From Pleurodeles waltl (lineage: Eukaryota > Chordata > Amphibia > Caudata > Salamandridae), in assembly GCF_031143425.1 (NCBI RefSeq), contig NC_090438.1, positions 772,779,138-772,843,137 on the forward strand: a stretch of 64,000 nt of DNA, in the 5' to 3' direction. Of the stretch, positions 11,901 to 24,700 are shown in pieces. The notes beneath the pieces are model-generated. The model was not told where the DNA came from and made no database searches. It was given only the letters and a program-made list of their open reading frames with translations. A program made the translations under genes and the position numbers. Every line of letters begins with the position of its first letter. The stretch's first letter is position 1.

Positions 11901-13930
11901 CTAGAAGAATAGAAAAGAAAGAATTATTGCAGTCATAGATCATTCATATGCACTGTCTAAGTATGTACATTCCAAATACTTTGTTCTCAAATAACAAGAA
12001 TGTGAGCATTTTTCTCACTGTGAAGTCAGACGGGCTAGTTTTCAGAATGAAAAATGATGACTATGAAAACGTAGGAATCTACAGTATTCTTCCTAGCAGG
12101 AACTTTCTTCAGAGTTTAGGAAAACAGTTGAGGAACTGCACAAAACATGCTCACACACTTAAAGGAAATGCTAGCAATTAAAAAATGATACTATCTGAAC
12201 ATCCATCTGCATATCATTCGCCCTGATTTTGCCATGGAGCACAGTTGGCAGTTAATGAACTAGCATCAAGAGTACGTAACCTTGCCTTCACAATCATGAG
12301 TCTTTCTTAAATTTGAATAAAAAAAACAGCAAATTCATTGACAGCACATACTGACTGGAAAGCCAGGAGAACTGGGAACTCTATACTGAGTTAAAAAAGG
12401 ACTACTCAATACCAACTGAAGAGGCTCTACATCAAGGTCTGAACCACTTCTGTGTTTGTTGTGGAGCCAGAGTGCATACAATAGTCACTAATAAATGTCC
12501 TGAAGGGACCCCGTGTAACAGCTATGCAAATTTGATCAACTGCAACATTAAAACGAGAGCAGCAGTAGCTGCTTTAGTTCTTGTGGAATGAGTTCAAGGT
12601 GTTTAACTGTTGCCAAACCTGTTTTTATAGCACTATAGTTGTCCTCGTTTCCTTATGTAGTAATCTTTCTGTTGGAATGGGTTTGGGGAAAAAGATGGGA
12701 CAACAAAAGTTTGGTTTGAATGAAAATCTGATATGATCTTTGCAAATAAGTTAATGTGAGTTCAAAAGACCCCAGAGTCTGTACCTGGCTAAGTCGGCTG
12801 GCTGAAGTACAGGCAACTACCAATAAAGAAGACCACTTAAGAGAAAATGCCAGGCCAGACTGTCAGATAATGGTTGCACTCTTCCTAGCACGTTTGGGGA
12901 GTGATTTTCCTTTTTAAATAAAATAATATAGCACAACTTCAATGCTTAAGAGTCTTTGGGGCAGGGTATTTGGCTTCTTCTAGATGTTCACAGAGTAAAA
13001 GGTGCAATAAAAAAAGCAGTAAAGCTTATAGGTAAGGAATTGACGTGCTTCCTGGTGAGGTACTCCTGTCGACCAAAAGCTTTGTCATCAAGGTGACCAG
13101 AGATGGCTGAGCTACAGTTACAGAAGGAAAATCAAAGAGTAGCACTGGGCCACTGCACAAGAGACTGCGGTAAGAGTAAGAAAGGAGCTGATCAAATGTT
13201 GCCAGGTAACAAGTCAATAACACAATTAGATAACCTGCTCAACAGTTTCTTTCTGCTGAGTTGAGGGTCAGCTTTATTTATTAACTTGCCACACTCATCC
13301 AGCATTCAACTATTATGGGTCGGATTGAAAGAGGCACGAGCATAGCCAGTAAAAGAATAATGTGTTTCTGCACAACTGTGTGGGGCTTAGTACTGAGTTA
13401 ATTCTGGCAGGGCTGGACTGGGCAGCAAACCAATCAGTCAAAACTAGCACAGTGGGGCGGACGCCGAAGGAGTGTTTGGTAGATAGGATGGGTGAGGGAG
13501 CATAGTTTCTACAGCTACATAAATCAATTTTGTCACACAATTCTTCTTAAACAATGCAGCCGAGTCAAAAAGAGAAGGAAGATACAATAAATGCTTATTT
13601 TTCCAATTTTCAGCAGGTGAATGCCATAGTGTATATTCCAGCAGCATAGCATCCATGGTTATCCAACCTTTGTTTCGTCATTCAGATGGAAAGTTAATAC
13701 TTCAGTTCTTTATTAGAACACCATTGTTTCTAGGACAACACAGCATTGAGTATCATAACTGTAGGGCAACATGGAAACACCCATGCCAATATTTCTTAGA
13801 TACATGGTAAGTGGGAAACAAATACTATAAATGTGGTACTAAAATGAAAACATGCAGGGTGATAGTTTTGTTACGCTGTGACAATGATGCTTTACACAAT
13901 AGTGAATGTGTAAACTTATGGGCCAATATT
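11901..13930. other. Intronic DNA, nothing recognised
   Basis: AT-rich sequence next to the exon. Short open stretches exist on both strands, but none resembles a known domain. I see no repeat shared with the rest of the window. Confidence 0.45.
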
Positions 13931-13992
13931 TGGGGAGGGGTTGGGGGAGGGGGAGAGAGAGAGAGATTTTTTTTTATATATTTTTTTTTATA
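13931..13992. repeat. Low-complexity purine and T-rich run
   Basis: G-rich sequence passes into (GA)n and then T/TA runs. Confidence 0.85.
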
Positions 13993-14040
13993 GTTAGGTT
14001 CTGAGTTTGCTCGCAGAAAACCAGAAACATTTAGCAGTTA

Positions 14041-14200
14041 CAGTTAGTAACTATAACCTGCACCACCGCCATGCAGTTTATTCTTCAATAATTTGACTGC
14101 TAACGTTTCATTGATATTTTTATTGATGTTATAAAAGTTGTCATGAGTGCTGTAGTATCTGGGATAATTAGCAGAGCATGGTGAAGGCGCTAATTATAGC
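14041..14200. repeat. Dispersed repeat, first copy
   Basis: This resembles 15560-15690: both have a 'cctgca...' start, 'ttcttcaataattt' / 'ctcctcaataattt', a GATATT block, 'tgtcatgagtgctgtagtat' / 'tgtcatgattgatgtaatat', and 'agcatgg' / 'tgcatgg'. The family is unknown. The two copies are about 1.5 kb apart in the same orientation. Confidence 0.55.
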
Positions 14201-14429
14201 TGAATTTCTCTGGTTTTGTGAGAGAAAATTCAGAACACAAAGTCCCTGTAACCTTTGTTTTTTTAAGTGAATTTCTTTCATTTTTTAATTCTATTTCCTA
14301 ACTGTAACGTCCCTGTAACCTGTGCTTGTTTCAGTGAATTTCTGTTTTCTTTTTTTGAAAGTAAAGTAATTTTCATTACTATATGTTAATCCAATCTTTG
14401 ACCGCTGGCTGTGTGCAGCGGGAGTTGTC

Positions 14430-14765
14430 GGGCCGGTCTCTCTGGGTGTGAGAATAGGTATGAGAAGGTGTCTCTGGGTATGACAGTGGGTGTGAGAGTG
14501 TCCGGAGTGAGTGGGTCTATGTGGGTGTGAGATGAAATGATAGTGGGTGTGACTGTGTCTCAGTGACTGTGTGATTGAATGCGTGGGTCTGCGAGTGAGT
14601 GCTGAGTGTCTGAGTGGGGGTGGGGGTCTGTGCGGGAGTCTATAAGTTTTGGGTCTGTGAGTTGGTGCGCAAGTGTCTGTGTGGTTCTGTGAGTGGGTGC
14701 GCGAGTGTGAGCAAGTGTCTGTGATTGTTTGTGTGGGTGTGTCAGTAGCTGTGTGAGTGACTGCC
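14430..14765. repeat. Degenerate TG/GTGAG-rich simple repeat
   Basis: Imperfect repeats of gtgtgagtg/gtgggtgtg units. A 158-codon minus-strand open frame here (14291-14767) is rich in Thr, His, Ser and Pro only because of this repeat. Confidence 0.85.
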
Positions 14766-15299
14766 ACAAAGGAACCTCATCTGCTCTTTTATACAAGAGT
14801 CCACAGCTTTGCATGAAATATCTATCCAAGTTGAGTTCTTTCAGCCTCCTTGGGTAAATGTCCAGTATGTATTCTACACTACAGCAGTGGAATGGAGCAC
14901 AAGGAAATGTCACCAGTGACCTTGTCTGCGTTTTGGCAACATGATTGTTCCTGTTGCCTGTTTCTCTAGAATTCTGTGATAAGATGAATCCTCCTATAGA
15001 GAGGCCAACAAGACTACAAAGACGTAAATCTCCACCAAACCAGGGTCCTTCCTCTTGTCTATATGAAGTAAGTGCTACTGTATTTTGTGAGGATATCTTC
15101 CAATTCCTCTGCATCACGAACGTGCCATTAAAATCGTCGGGAAGCTGTCCATCATCCTGGCAAAACGGAGGATGGGAGGTTGGGGGGGGGGGGGGAGAAG
15201 AGGCATGCATACTAATTGGGTGGACAAAGGGGGAAAGAGGGGGCACAGCTTCAGGTGATTTGCACATTTACATGCTCTTCGCACTTTGAAGGGAGACTC

Positions 15300-16330
15300 A
15301 CGGACTCTAGGGGAGGGAGGTGCAAACGGCCCCTTTCTCCTGTGGCTAATTTCAGCCCTACGGACCCCATTCCCCAGGGCCTACCTCTATTCAATGTGGT
15401 AGGGGGACCGAGCGGCCGCCCTCCGTGGGCTGATTTTGCCTGACCCATTCCCCGGGCCTGGCCATCTCTCTTGGGTGCCCTCTAGGGCACCCATTGTGCA
15501 ATGGGACTGTGTGCGTAGCCTCAAGGCCCAATGTAATGTTTCAAACTCCAAAACAAAACACCCCCACCCTGCACAGTTTTCTCCTCAATAATTTAATTAC
15601 AAATGTTGCAGTGATATTATCAACAATGCCATAGAAGATGTCATGATTGATGTAATATGTGCAGTCATTAGTAGTGCATGGCGGTGTATTTGCCACACCC
15701 ACCCAAAGGCAGCCAACTCCCCTGCAAGCTGTCCATCCCATGCCATGCACAGCCTTTAGCAACACAGCTTAGGGTTGGCATTCAGGCACGGGGACCCATC
15801 CCCTGGGGCCAAAACATATATATTAAGGGGGCCATTCAGACTTCTCCTCCCCAAGCCTTAACAGGCCAGGGGAACCCTATCCCCAGGGCCAACTTTAACA
15901 AAAAGGGGAGAGGGCCCTGCAGCCTCCCTACACTGTGCTAATAGGTCATAGGGACCTCATTCCCCACACACTAATTGGCAGAAAAAAAGGGGAGGAGGCA
16001 TGCACCCCCTCCCCAGCCTTGTTAGGCCCCAGGAGGTATGTGGCACACCTCCTCAAGCCTTTTAAGCCCTGGGGACCCCATCCCCTGAGCCGCATGACAT
16101 CAGAAATGGGGAGGGAGGACCGCATGCCCCCCCCCCAAAGCCTTATTAGGTCAGAGGGCCATAGTTTATTCAAAAGGGGAGGGGGTCTGCATGGCCCTCT
16201 CCCTGAGCCTTCATAGGTTATGGAGAACCCCACTCCCCCCAGGGCTGTACCTTATTTAAAAGGGGAGAGGGGTAGTGCTCCCCCCTCTCTGAGCATATTA
16301 TGGCCCTGGGAGGATGGGGTCCCCTTCCTT
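15300..16330. repeat. GC-rich degenerate minisatellite-like region
   Basis: A block resembling 'ggggaccccatcccc' recurs at roughly 15364, 15788, 15868, 15950, 16070, 16225 and 16305, often followed by 'aaaaggggag' and a 'gcaccccctc' block. Spacing is mostly about 75-120 bp, suggesting an old tandem array. The second copy of the 14041-14200 repeat lies inside it at 15560-15690. No coding capacity is recognised. Confidence 0.6.
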
Positions 16331-17015
16331 AAATATAAGTGGGCAGCCCAGTGCCCAGCCAGGGCACCAACCAAGTACTAGGGTGGTGGCCATGGGGGGG
16401 GGGGGGTTTGCAGGGCCCCTGTGGTGCCATGCGGCTCTCCACATAGTTGGGGAGCCAGAATTGCTTCTGCCTGGAGGGAGTAGCAGTTTTTTTGCATGCT
16501 CCCTTCAGGTTGGAGCAATAACTTTTCTGTTCTATGCCCGTCAGTATCCCTATCTTGCCCCCATGACTTTTTTTTTTTTTTAAGGACTTGGACCTGGTCC
16601 CAAGTCCTAAGATGGCTGCCATTACTTCCTGATAGTGTGGTGGCAGCCAATCAGATCTCAGCAGTAGAACTGTTGGGAATCCCCGGAGGCTCTGCATCCC
16701 TAGATATACAATTCTTTTGAGCATTAATTGCTTAGAAACTACTGAGCGGTTTTTAACCAAATCACAAAAAACTCTCTTTCGGGAACAAGATCTAGCTTTC
16801 TGCAAAATCTGGTGTTAATCCATTCAGTGGTTTGAGCTGTAGCTGGGTTTAAAGATCCTATGGAAAAATGACTGTGGGAAAACACATTTCGGGAGGCTCC
16901 CTCTTTCTCAGCTCCCACTTGACAGATCACCCAGAACCTTTTCATTTGCAAACTAGTTGAAAAGTAGCACTTTGTATATGGAACATTTCGTGGAGATTTG
17001 TCAACGATGGCAATG
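16331..17015. other. Repeat-like intronic DNA of unknown family
   Basis: Contains a run of G at about 16396 and a T run at about 16568-16581. The even composition suggests an old dispersed repeat, but no superfamily marks are visible. Confidence 0.35.
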
Positions 17016-18665
17016 TTTTTTTTTTTTTATACTTTATTTATATTTTACCAATAACATACAGCTGCGTCATGCGATGTCACATAGACAAGGAGACAGCTAA
17101 GCACTGGTGATACCAATGTACAATAGAAAACAGCATTACAACAATTTAGAACCCATATCCACCGTCAACCAGTCTAACCTGGAACATTTGCATGTGCAGC
17201 AGAATACCTTAACCCCTCGTCTTAATAGTAGGACATCTCTGTGTCTCCATGCTTTACATCCCTGCCATCTCCGCCACAGTCACCCCTGGGTCTTCATCCT
17301 CACTTTCTAAAGAGGTTAGGGTCGAGTCTGGATCTGTAAAAACTGCACATATTTCTTTCCAGTCAGCTATGTCCTCAAATGCCTTGTCATCATACCAGCT
17401 TATTTTCATATGCATTTCTTCTGCTACAGCCCATTCCAAGATATCCGCTCTCTAGCGGGCATAGTCTGGGCCCTCGCAACCCATCCATGTTATGGCATCC
17501 ATACGCTTTGCTAACACCAATAAGAAATGCAGACACTTACATTCCATCTTTCTACCCTTTGGGGAGGAATACTGCCAACTCTGGAGGTGTCTGAGCAGAC
17601 TTCAATCTCACCACCATTTGTATTTCAGTAATCACTTGCGTCCAGAAGTCTTGTACTGTCATACAGTGCCTAGCAAATGCAAAACTCCGCCACCCACTTC
17701 CACACCTTGAACAAGTGTCAGAATGTGCGGCAGAGATCCTCTGCAGCACTCAAGGAGTAACATAGGTTCTGTGAAGGAAATTATAATGCACTAATTTAAA
17801 ACGGGCATTACAAGTGACTGTGTGTAAGAGTATTTACTCAAGCCTTGTCACTCTCTGATAACGGTGTAGTGGAGTCCTGGTCCCAAGACACTCGGGCCCG
17901 TGTCGGTGGGCCTAAAACATCTGAGCGCATGGCTTTATACAATAAGGAGATCAGGTGACTACCCACGCCACAGGTAATGAGGACCCCCAGTGTGTGTGTT
18001 GGTTTCGGTACAGCAGGAAAAGTTAACCACGTCTCACGTGCCATGCCTGCCAGCCCTTTATATTGCAGAAATGGGTCCCGACCCAGGGAAAAGGTGTCTT
18101 GAGCTTCCTCGAAGGAGAGGAACCTTTAATGTTGGTATAAGTCACCTAGCAGCTCATAGCCCCCATCGCGCCATTGCTGAAAGGACATATCGTTCATCAT
18201 ATGACGGACTGATTTCAGAATCCACACCGGAAGTTCACGATGAAAAGAAGCGCACTTAAGAGCAATGCGCACAAACCTATGCCAAATAACTGCAGTTTGC
18301 TGAACCAGATACGGCGCCGACTGCGCCATGCTCTGTCCCTCCATCAGAAGCTCAGGCAACTGTCTGATTTCCACCATCCCATTCAGAAGGCGTTGTTCCT
18401 AGTTCTCAGCTGGATCCAGCCAGTGCTCAGCATGTTGAATATGTTCCGCAAAATAATACAAATCCAACCGCGGAGCTTCCAACCCTCCCTCTTCATATTG
18501 TCTTCTCAGGGTTGACAGCAACCCTAGGACTCTTACCAGCCCATAAAAGTGAGACAAAAATAGAGTCTAGTTGTCGGAAATACATCTGTGGGATAATAGT
18601 TAGAGAATTCTGCAAGGTATATAGGAACCTGGGAAGATGGCAAAGTTAACAGCAATACAAAAAAA
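17016..18665 (-). pseudogene. L1-type LINE ORF2 3' end, decayed
   Basis: On the minus strand the 3' half of an L1-type ORF2 is recognisable. At about 18640-18560 is the block HLPRFLYTLQNSLTIIP with SIFVSLLWAGKSPRV. Then come GGLEAPRLDLYYFAEHIQHA at about 18480 and a later block at 18377-18126. The C-terminal Cys-rich segment CSRCGS with VQDFWTQVITEI is near 17680, as in the L1 terminal zinc-knuckle region. A T run at 17017-17030 on the plus strand is the poly(A) tail of the minus-strand element. Frameshifts and stops are frequent. It is 5'-truncated at about 18665, typical of L1 insertion. It is on the same strand as RANBP9. Confidence 0.8.
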
Positions 18666-20169
18666 GCATTTCCTTTGGAAACATGATCCTAACTATAACT
18701 ACCCAGTGGTGACTAACACACCCACATTCTCCCTCTCACTCACACACATTCTAGAATAAGAGACTCCTTATTCCTTACAAGGACAGCTTGATTTTATTTT
18801 TGCCAGGACTCTATAATCTCAGGTCACCCACAAGTAAAGCCTGCTGCAAGCCAGAACTAAGGTGCATCAATAGAGCAATGTATACAGCGATCCGTACCCA
18901 GCAAGAGGAAGCTGCCCTACCCCTCACCAGGAGAATGGAAAGTGCTATACAAATACATTAACATAGCAGTATTGAAGAACACTGGCTGTGTGGGTGTGTG
19001 TGTATGAGTGTGTCATATTCACGCCGGATGGTATGAGCAAGGTGCTTTCCTAGACCTGCGGGTTCCAAATGTGGCTGTATGCCGGTTCTGGGAAAAAGCA
19101 TGAATGCGGTCAATAGATGCAGATGCTTTTAGAAAACGTGTCAGTTCTGTTACTGCAGAGGATGCTGCAGGTCGAAGCAGAAAGAGCAGTAAGCGATCCT
19201 AGTACACTGTATTAACCGGTGGTGCTTCTGCAAGTCGGGAATAAGGTGCATTAACTGAACTATGTGCAGTACTGCAGTATCAGTGGTGGACTGAAGTTTA
19301 TCAGTTCTATGTGAAGATCAAGCGATTGTCAGTTTGGAAGTGTAGTATGTGAAGGAAATGCTTTACAAGGATAGATTTCCATTTCTCTGCTGAACCTAAC
19401 ATTTTGAAGGTTCAAAGGGTGGGACCTCCAAAGAAAAACGTTGAGTGGGATTGTGTAGTTATGAACTTCAAGTACCCAAGCATTGCATTAGGGTTCCTCT
19501 CCAAGTGCATTCCCCTGTTTAGGGGACATACTCTAAATCAAGCTTCTCCCACTGGGTTATTTTCATCGTCATCTCAATCTGAAGCCCATGAAATCCAACC
19601 AACATCTTATGGCTGCCCCGCTCTGTATTTCCGCTACCAATCATTTCTCCGGGCTCAGTAAACTTTCCTACAATTGACTCACCCCGGTCTTGAACGACTC
19701 CGTTCACCCTAGCATCATTCCCAATTGCTGTTTGTTCGTGGCTCCCCTTATATTTTTGTAACAAAGAAGTCACAAAAACTAACATCACTACTATAATTTG
19801 TTTCTCTCTATTGGCCTTATCTTTCATTCCAGAGGCTCAACCTAGTTTCCCCTCTTCCTACTAATCAAACTGATGCCAAACCACCGTCTAAGACTGCTGC
19901 CCCATCTGTCTACCAACCCCCTTGATGTTCATACTATTGAAACTCTTTCCAACTCTTTATTGGGCAATGCACCTTACCTTGCCATTTAAGTTGCAATGTA
20001 GCACGGATTCAATTGAAATTAGGGGAGACAGACATAGGCTTCTTCATAGGAGAAGGGATATGTATCTTCCAGGAGACATAGGCCTTAAAGAATGCCTTTG
20101 AAAGTGGCTTTATGAGTCTATTCGTGCCTGCCTTAAGTCTCCTGCTAGACATCCATCTTGGAGATGATA
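18666..20169. other. Intronic DNA, possible old LINE remains
   Basis: No gene is recognised. 'gaaagtgctatacaaata' at about 18938 resembles the 3' tail found in L2/CR1-type LINEs and their SINEs. The part from about 19400 may be upstream sequence of the plus-strand LINE whose RT begins near 20170, but it has too many breaks to assign. Confidence 0.35.
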
Positions 20170-20650
20170 GTTTGGCTCGGCATAATACTGACTTGGTCAA
20201 CAACCGTGTTGAGTTTTTGTTGAACTATGCCAAAGATCCACTGATGATATCCTCCTCCTTTCAAAAAACATGTACTAGCCTACAAACCCTTGTTAATAGC
20301 TTCTAGCTGTTACAGATCAAGGCACAAAAAGCTAGCTGATGGTCTACCACCAGCAGAGAAATGTTAAGAGACATCATCCTTTTGGGCAGAGAGCAGCTAG
20401 AGAGAGTAAAAGAATTAAACTATCTGGGGATCCGAGCGTCAGACTGAGTGTCTTAGGAACCTCAGATCTCCAAGAACAACCTCCTCATGAAGTATCATGC
20501 TCCTGCCACTCCTAGATTTGCTAACAGGGCCTCCTCCTAACCAATCTCACCAGCAACAGAAATATATAATCCCCAAGTCATGAGGAGTGCACTTTATGGA
20601 GCAAAGGAATAGAGCCACTGTTCTGCTACCTCCACAGGGGTGGGTGAGAA
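20170..20650 (+). pseudogene. LINE RT fragment, 5' piece (split by DIRS)
   Basis: The plus strand shows a degraded palm/thumb: LLNYAKDPLMISSSF (position of the YADD box), then LQTLVNSF, and after a stop REQLERVKELNYLGIR, matching the 'YLG' box of many LINEs. The frame ends abruptly at 20650 where a DIRS terminus begins. The 3' continuation is at 32466. Confidence 0.6.
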
Positions 20651-20683
20651 GGAATAGTTTCTTACCTGTAACTCCAGTTCTCT

Positions 20684-21114
20684 CATAGGGGAATTTCCAT
20701 TATAGCCATAAGCACTGAATAGTCCCGCCCATGTGCGGGGACCCCGGAGCACTTCTTCATATATTTTTTAAATGGGGATGTTTGCCTTTCTTCTGGAAGG
20801 ACTTCAGAGTCACTTAGGAGAAAAATATATTATGCAGCCTAGAGAAAAAGGCTACAATGGCCCAATTATTCATCTTATACTTAAAGAAAGGGGCCAAGAG
20901 ATTATATATGTATATAATTTTATGTTGTTTTTGTAAAACAGCATAAATATCTCACAAACCCTTTTTAGTAGAGCAGAGAGCTGAATTAAGGCAGGACAGT
21001 GTAGCACCATAGGCTGTCATTATATGAGTTAAAATAGAGGCTGCACATTTAAGAACCCAGAGCCCACCAGTATCCCTTCATTCTAAGCAGGTGGCAGGTG
21101 CTGTAGTTCTTTTT
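20684..21114. repeat. Outer DIRS left inverted terminal repeat
   Basis: Inverted match to 32036-32463. Shared blocks include the 'tagtcccgcccatg' region, 'ggagcacttctt', 'catataattttatgttgtt'-like sequence and 'taagaacccag'. About 430 bp with substitutions and small indels. Confidence 0.85.
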
Positions 21115-21187
21115 GAGGCGACGTGTTTTTGTGTGATTTATCATTCTACTGGTTATTCCTGTTCTCTCCACCGGGAAGGAGGGATGG

Positions 21188-21225
21188 TTGCTTATGAGTA
21201 TAGTGGAAATTCCTCTACGAGAGAA
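21188..21225. other. Outer DIRS internal complementary region, part 1
   Basis: The sequence 'ttgcttatgagtatagtgg' onward, ending 'gagagaa', is complementary to the outer element's left end (about 20672-20720). It is interrupted at 21225/21226 by the inner DIRS. Confidence 0.8.
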
Positions 21226-21258
21226 GGAAAATGTCACTTACCCAGTGTACATCTGTTC

Positions 21259-21431
21259 ATGGCATTAGTCGCTGCAGATTCACATGCTGTGCATAGTCCG
21301 CCGTCTGGTGTTGGGTCGGAGTGTTACAAGTTGTTTTTCTTCGAAGAAGTCTTTTCGAGTCACGAGACCGAGGGACTCCTCCCACTTTGGTTCCATTGCG
21401 CATGGGCGTCGACTCCATCTTAGATTGTTTT
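21259..21431. repeat. Inner DIRS left inverted terminal repeat
   Basis: About 173 bp, nearly perfect reverse complement of 26965-27139, including 'tcttcgaagaagtcttttcg' and 'gcgcatgggcgtcgactcc'. Confidence 0.93.
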
Positions 21432-21600
21432 CCCCGCAGAGGGTGAGGTAGGAGTTGTGTATGCTAATAATAGTGCCCATGCAATGGAATAAATACGTAT
21501 GTACAAAATGAAGGTTTAATGTAATATATTTACAAATGTACAAATGTTCAAGATCTACTTCTAAACGGCTAAAGGCTCCCGGGGAGGAGGGTGGGCGCAT

Positions 21601-21703
21601 GTGAATCTGCAGCGACTAATGCCACGAACAGATGTACACTGGGTAAGTGACATTTTCCGTTCGGTGGCATGTGTAGCTGCAGATACACATGCTGTGCATA
21701 GAC
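21601..21703. other. Inner DIRS internal complementary region
   Basis: 21601-21658 is the reverse complement of the extreme left end (about 21226-21283). Then GTT (21659-21661). Then 21662-21703 is the reverse complement of the extreme right end (about 27098-27139). It therefore carries the two ends joined through GTT, the arrangement proposed to template the circular DNA intermediate in DIRS replication. Confidence 0.92.
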
Positions 21704-21735
21704 TAGTAAGCAGTTATCTCCCCAAAAGCGGTGGT

Positions 21736-24700
21736 TCAGCCTGTAGGAGTGGAAGTAGTTTGAAATAAAGTTCTTAGTACGGCTTGACCTACTGTGGCCT
21801 GTTGTGCAGATAACACATCTACACAGTAGTGTTTAGTAAATGTATGAGGCGTAGACCATGTTGCTGCCTTACATATTTCGGTCATTGGAATATTTCCGAG
21901 AAAGGCCATAGTAGCACCTTTCTTTCTGGTTGAGTGTGCCTTTGGTGTAATAGGCAGTTCTCTTTTTGCTTTAAGATAGCAGGTTTGGATGCACTTTACT
22001 ATCCATCTGGCGATACCTTGTTTTGAAATTGGATTTCCTGTATGAGGTTTTTGAAAGGCAATAAACAGTTGTTTTGTCTTCCTAATTTCCTTTGTCCTGT
22101 CAATGTAGTACATTAGCGCTCTTTTGATGTCTAATGTATGTAGTGCTCTTTCAGCTATTGAATCTGGCTGTGGGAAGAACACTGGTAATTCCACTGTTTG
22201 GTTTAAGTGGAATGGTGAGATAACCTTTGGTAAGAATTTTGGATTTGTTCTTAGAACGACCTTATGTTTGTGTATTTGAATAAATGGTTCTTGTATGGTA
22301 AACGCCTGTATTTCACTTACTCTTCTTAGAGATGTGATGGCAATGAGAAATGCAACTTTCCACGTTAAGTATTGCATTTCACAAGAATGCATGGGTTCGA
22401 AAGGTGGACCCATGAGTCTTGTCAAGACAATGTTGAGGTTCCATGAAGGAACAGGTGGTGTCCTTGGTGGTATAATTCTCTTTAGGCCCTCCATAAACGC
22501 TTTAATGACAGGTATTCTAAATAGGGAAGTTAAATGAGTAATCTGCAGGTAAGCAGATATTGCTGCGAGATGTATTTTAATGGAAGAGAAAGCTAGATTT
22601 GTTTTTTGTAAATGTAGTAAATATCCTACTACATCTTTTGGAGATGCATGCAATGGTTGGACTTGATTATTATGGCAGTAACAAACAAATCTTTTCCATT
22701 TACTTGCATAGCAGTGTCTAGTGGATGGTCTTCTAGCTTGTTTTATGACCTCCATACACTCTTGTGTAAGGTTTAAGTGTCCAAATTCTAGGATTTCAGG
22801 AGCCAAATTGCTAGATTCAGTGATGCTGGGTTTGGATGCCTGATCTGTTGTTAGTGTTGTGTTAACAGATCTGGCCTGTTGGGTAGTTTGACATGAGGTA
22901 CTACTGACAGGTCTAGTAGTGTGGTATACCAAGGTTGTCTTGCCCATGTTGGTTCTATTAGTAGGAGTTTGAGTTTGTTTTGACTCAATCTGTTTACTAG
23001 ATATGGAAGGAGAGGGAGAGGGGGAAAAGCATACGCAAATATCCCTGACCAATTCATCCATAGAGCATTGCCTTGAGATTCGCGGTGTGGGTACCTGGAT
23101 GCGAAGTTTTGGCATTTTGCGTTTTCTTTTGTTGCAAATAGATCTATTTGAGGTGTTCCCCAAATTTGGAAGGAAGTGTTCAGGATTTGGGGGGTGGATT
23201 TCCCATTCGTGGACCTGTTGGTGATCCCGAGAGAGATTGTCTGCTAGCTGGTTCTGGATCCCTGGAATAAACTGTGCTATTAGGCGAATGTGGTTGTGAA
23301 TTGCCCAATGCCATATTTTTTGTGTTAGGAGACACAACTGTGTCGAGTGTGTTCCCCCCTGTTTGTTTAAATAATACATTGTCGTCATGTTGTCTGTTTT
23401 GACAAGAATGTATTTGTGGGTTAACATTGGTTGGAATGCTTTTAACGCTAGAAATACTGCGAACAATTCTAGGTGATTTATATGAAACTTTCTTTGATGT
23501 ACGTCCCATTGTCCTTGTATGCTGTGTTGATTGAGGTGTGCTCCCCACCCTGTCATGGAAGCATCTGTTGTTATTACGTGTTGTGGCACTGGGTCTTGGA
23601 AAGGCCGCCCTTTGTTTAAATTGGTACTGTTCCACCATAGAAGCGAGATGTATGTTTGGCGGTCTATCAACACCAGATCTAGAAGTTGACCCTGTGCATG
23701 TGACCATTGTGATGCTAGGCACTGTTGTAAGGGCCGCATATGCAATCTTGCGTTTGGGACAATGGCTATGCATGAGGACATCATGCCTAGGAGTTTTAAT
23801 ACCATCTTTGCGTGTATCTTTTGTGTTGGATACATAGCTTGTATCACCTTGTGAAAATTTTGAACCCTTTGTGGACTTGGAGTGGCTATCCCTTTTGTTG
23901 TGTTGATTGTCGCTCCTAAGTATTGCTGTGTTTGACGAGGCAAAAGGTGCGACTTTGCATAGTTGATGGAGAAACCTAGTTTGTAAAGGGTTTGTATAAC
24001 ATAATCTGTGTGGTGTGAACACTTTGTTAGCGAGTTGGTTTTGATTAACCAATCATCTAGCTACGGAAACACGTGTATTTGCTGCCTCCTGATATGTGCA
24101 GCTACTACTGCTAGACATTTTGTAAAGACTCTTGGTGCTGTTGTTATTCCGAATGGCAACACTTTGAATTGGTAATGTATTCCTTTGAATACGAACCTTA
24201 GGTATTTCCTGTGCGAGGGATGTATCGGTATATGGAAATATGCGTCTTTTAGATCTAACGTTGTCATGTAGTCTTGCTGTTTCAGTAGTGGTATTACGTC
24301 TTGTAACGTGACCATGTGAAAGTGGTCTGATTTGATGTAGGTGTTTAGTGTTCTGAGATCTAATATTGGTCTCAGAGTTTTGTCCTTTTTTGGTATTAGA
24401 AAGTACAGTGAGTAAACTCCTGTGTTCTTTTGTGTTTTTGGTACTAATTCTATTGCGTCTTTTTGCAGTAATGCTTGAACTTCTAGTCCTAGAAGGTCTA
24501 TATGCTGTTTTGACATATTGTGTGTTCTTGGTGGGACATTTGGAGGGAGTTGGAGAAATTCTATGCAATAACCATGTTGGATAATTGCTAAGACCCAAGT
24601 GTCTGTTGTTATTTCTTCCCATGATTTGTGGAACTGGCTTAGTCTTCCCCCCACTGGTGTTGTGTGAAGGGGTTGTGTGACCTGTGAGTCACTGTTTATT

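Noticed and set aside
14291..14767. 158-codon minus-strand open frame rich in Thr/His/Ser
   Set aside because: Produced by the TG-rich simple repeat read in one frame.
14560..15267. 235-codon minus-strand open frame
   Set aside because: Half of it is the same TG-repeat translation and the rest has no recognisable domain.
16329..16805. 158-codon minus-strand frame
   Set aside because: Includes Lys runs from a T-rich tract and has no domain; the region looks like dispersed repeat.
22295..22537. Plus-strand frames inside the inner DIRS
   Set aside because: Shadows of the minus-strand pol frame.
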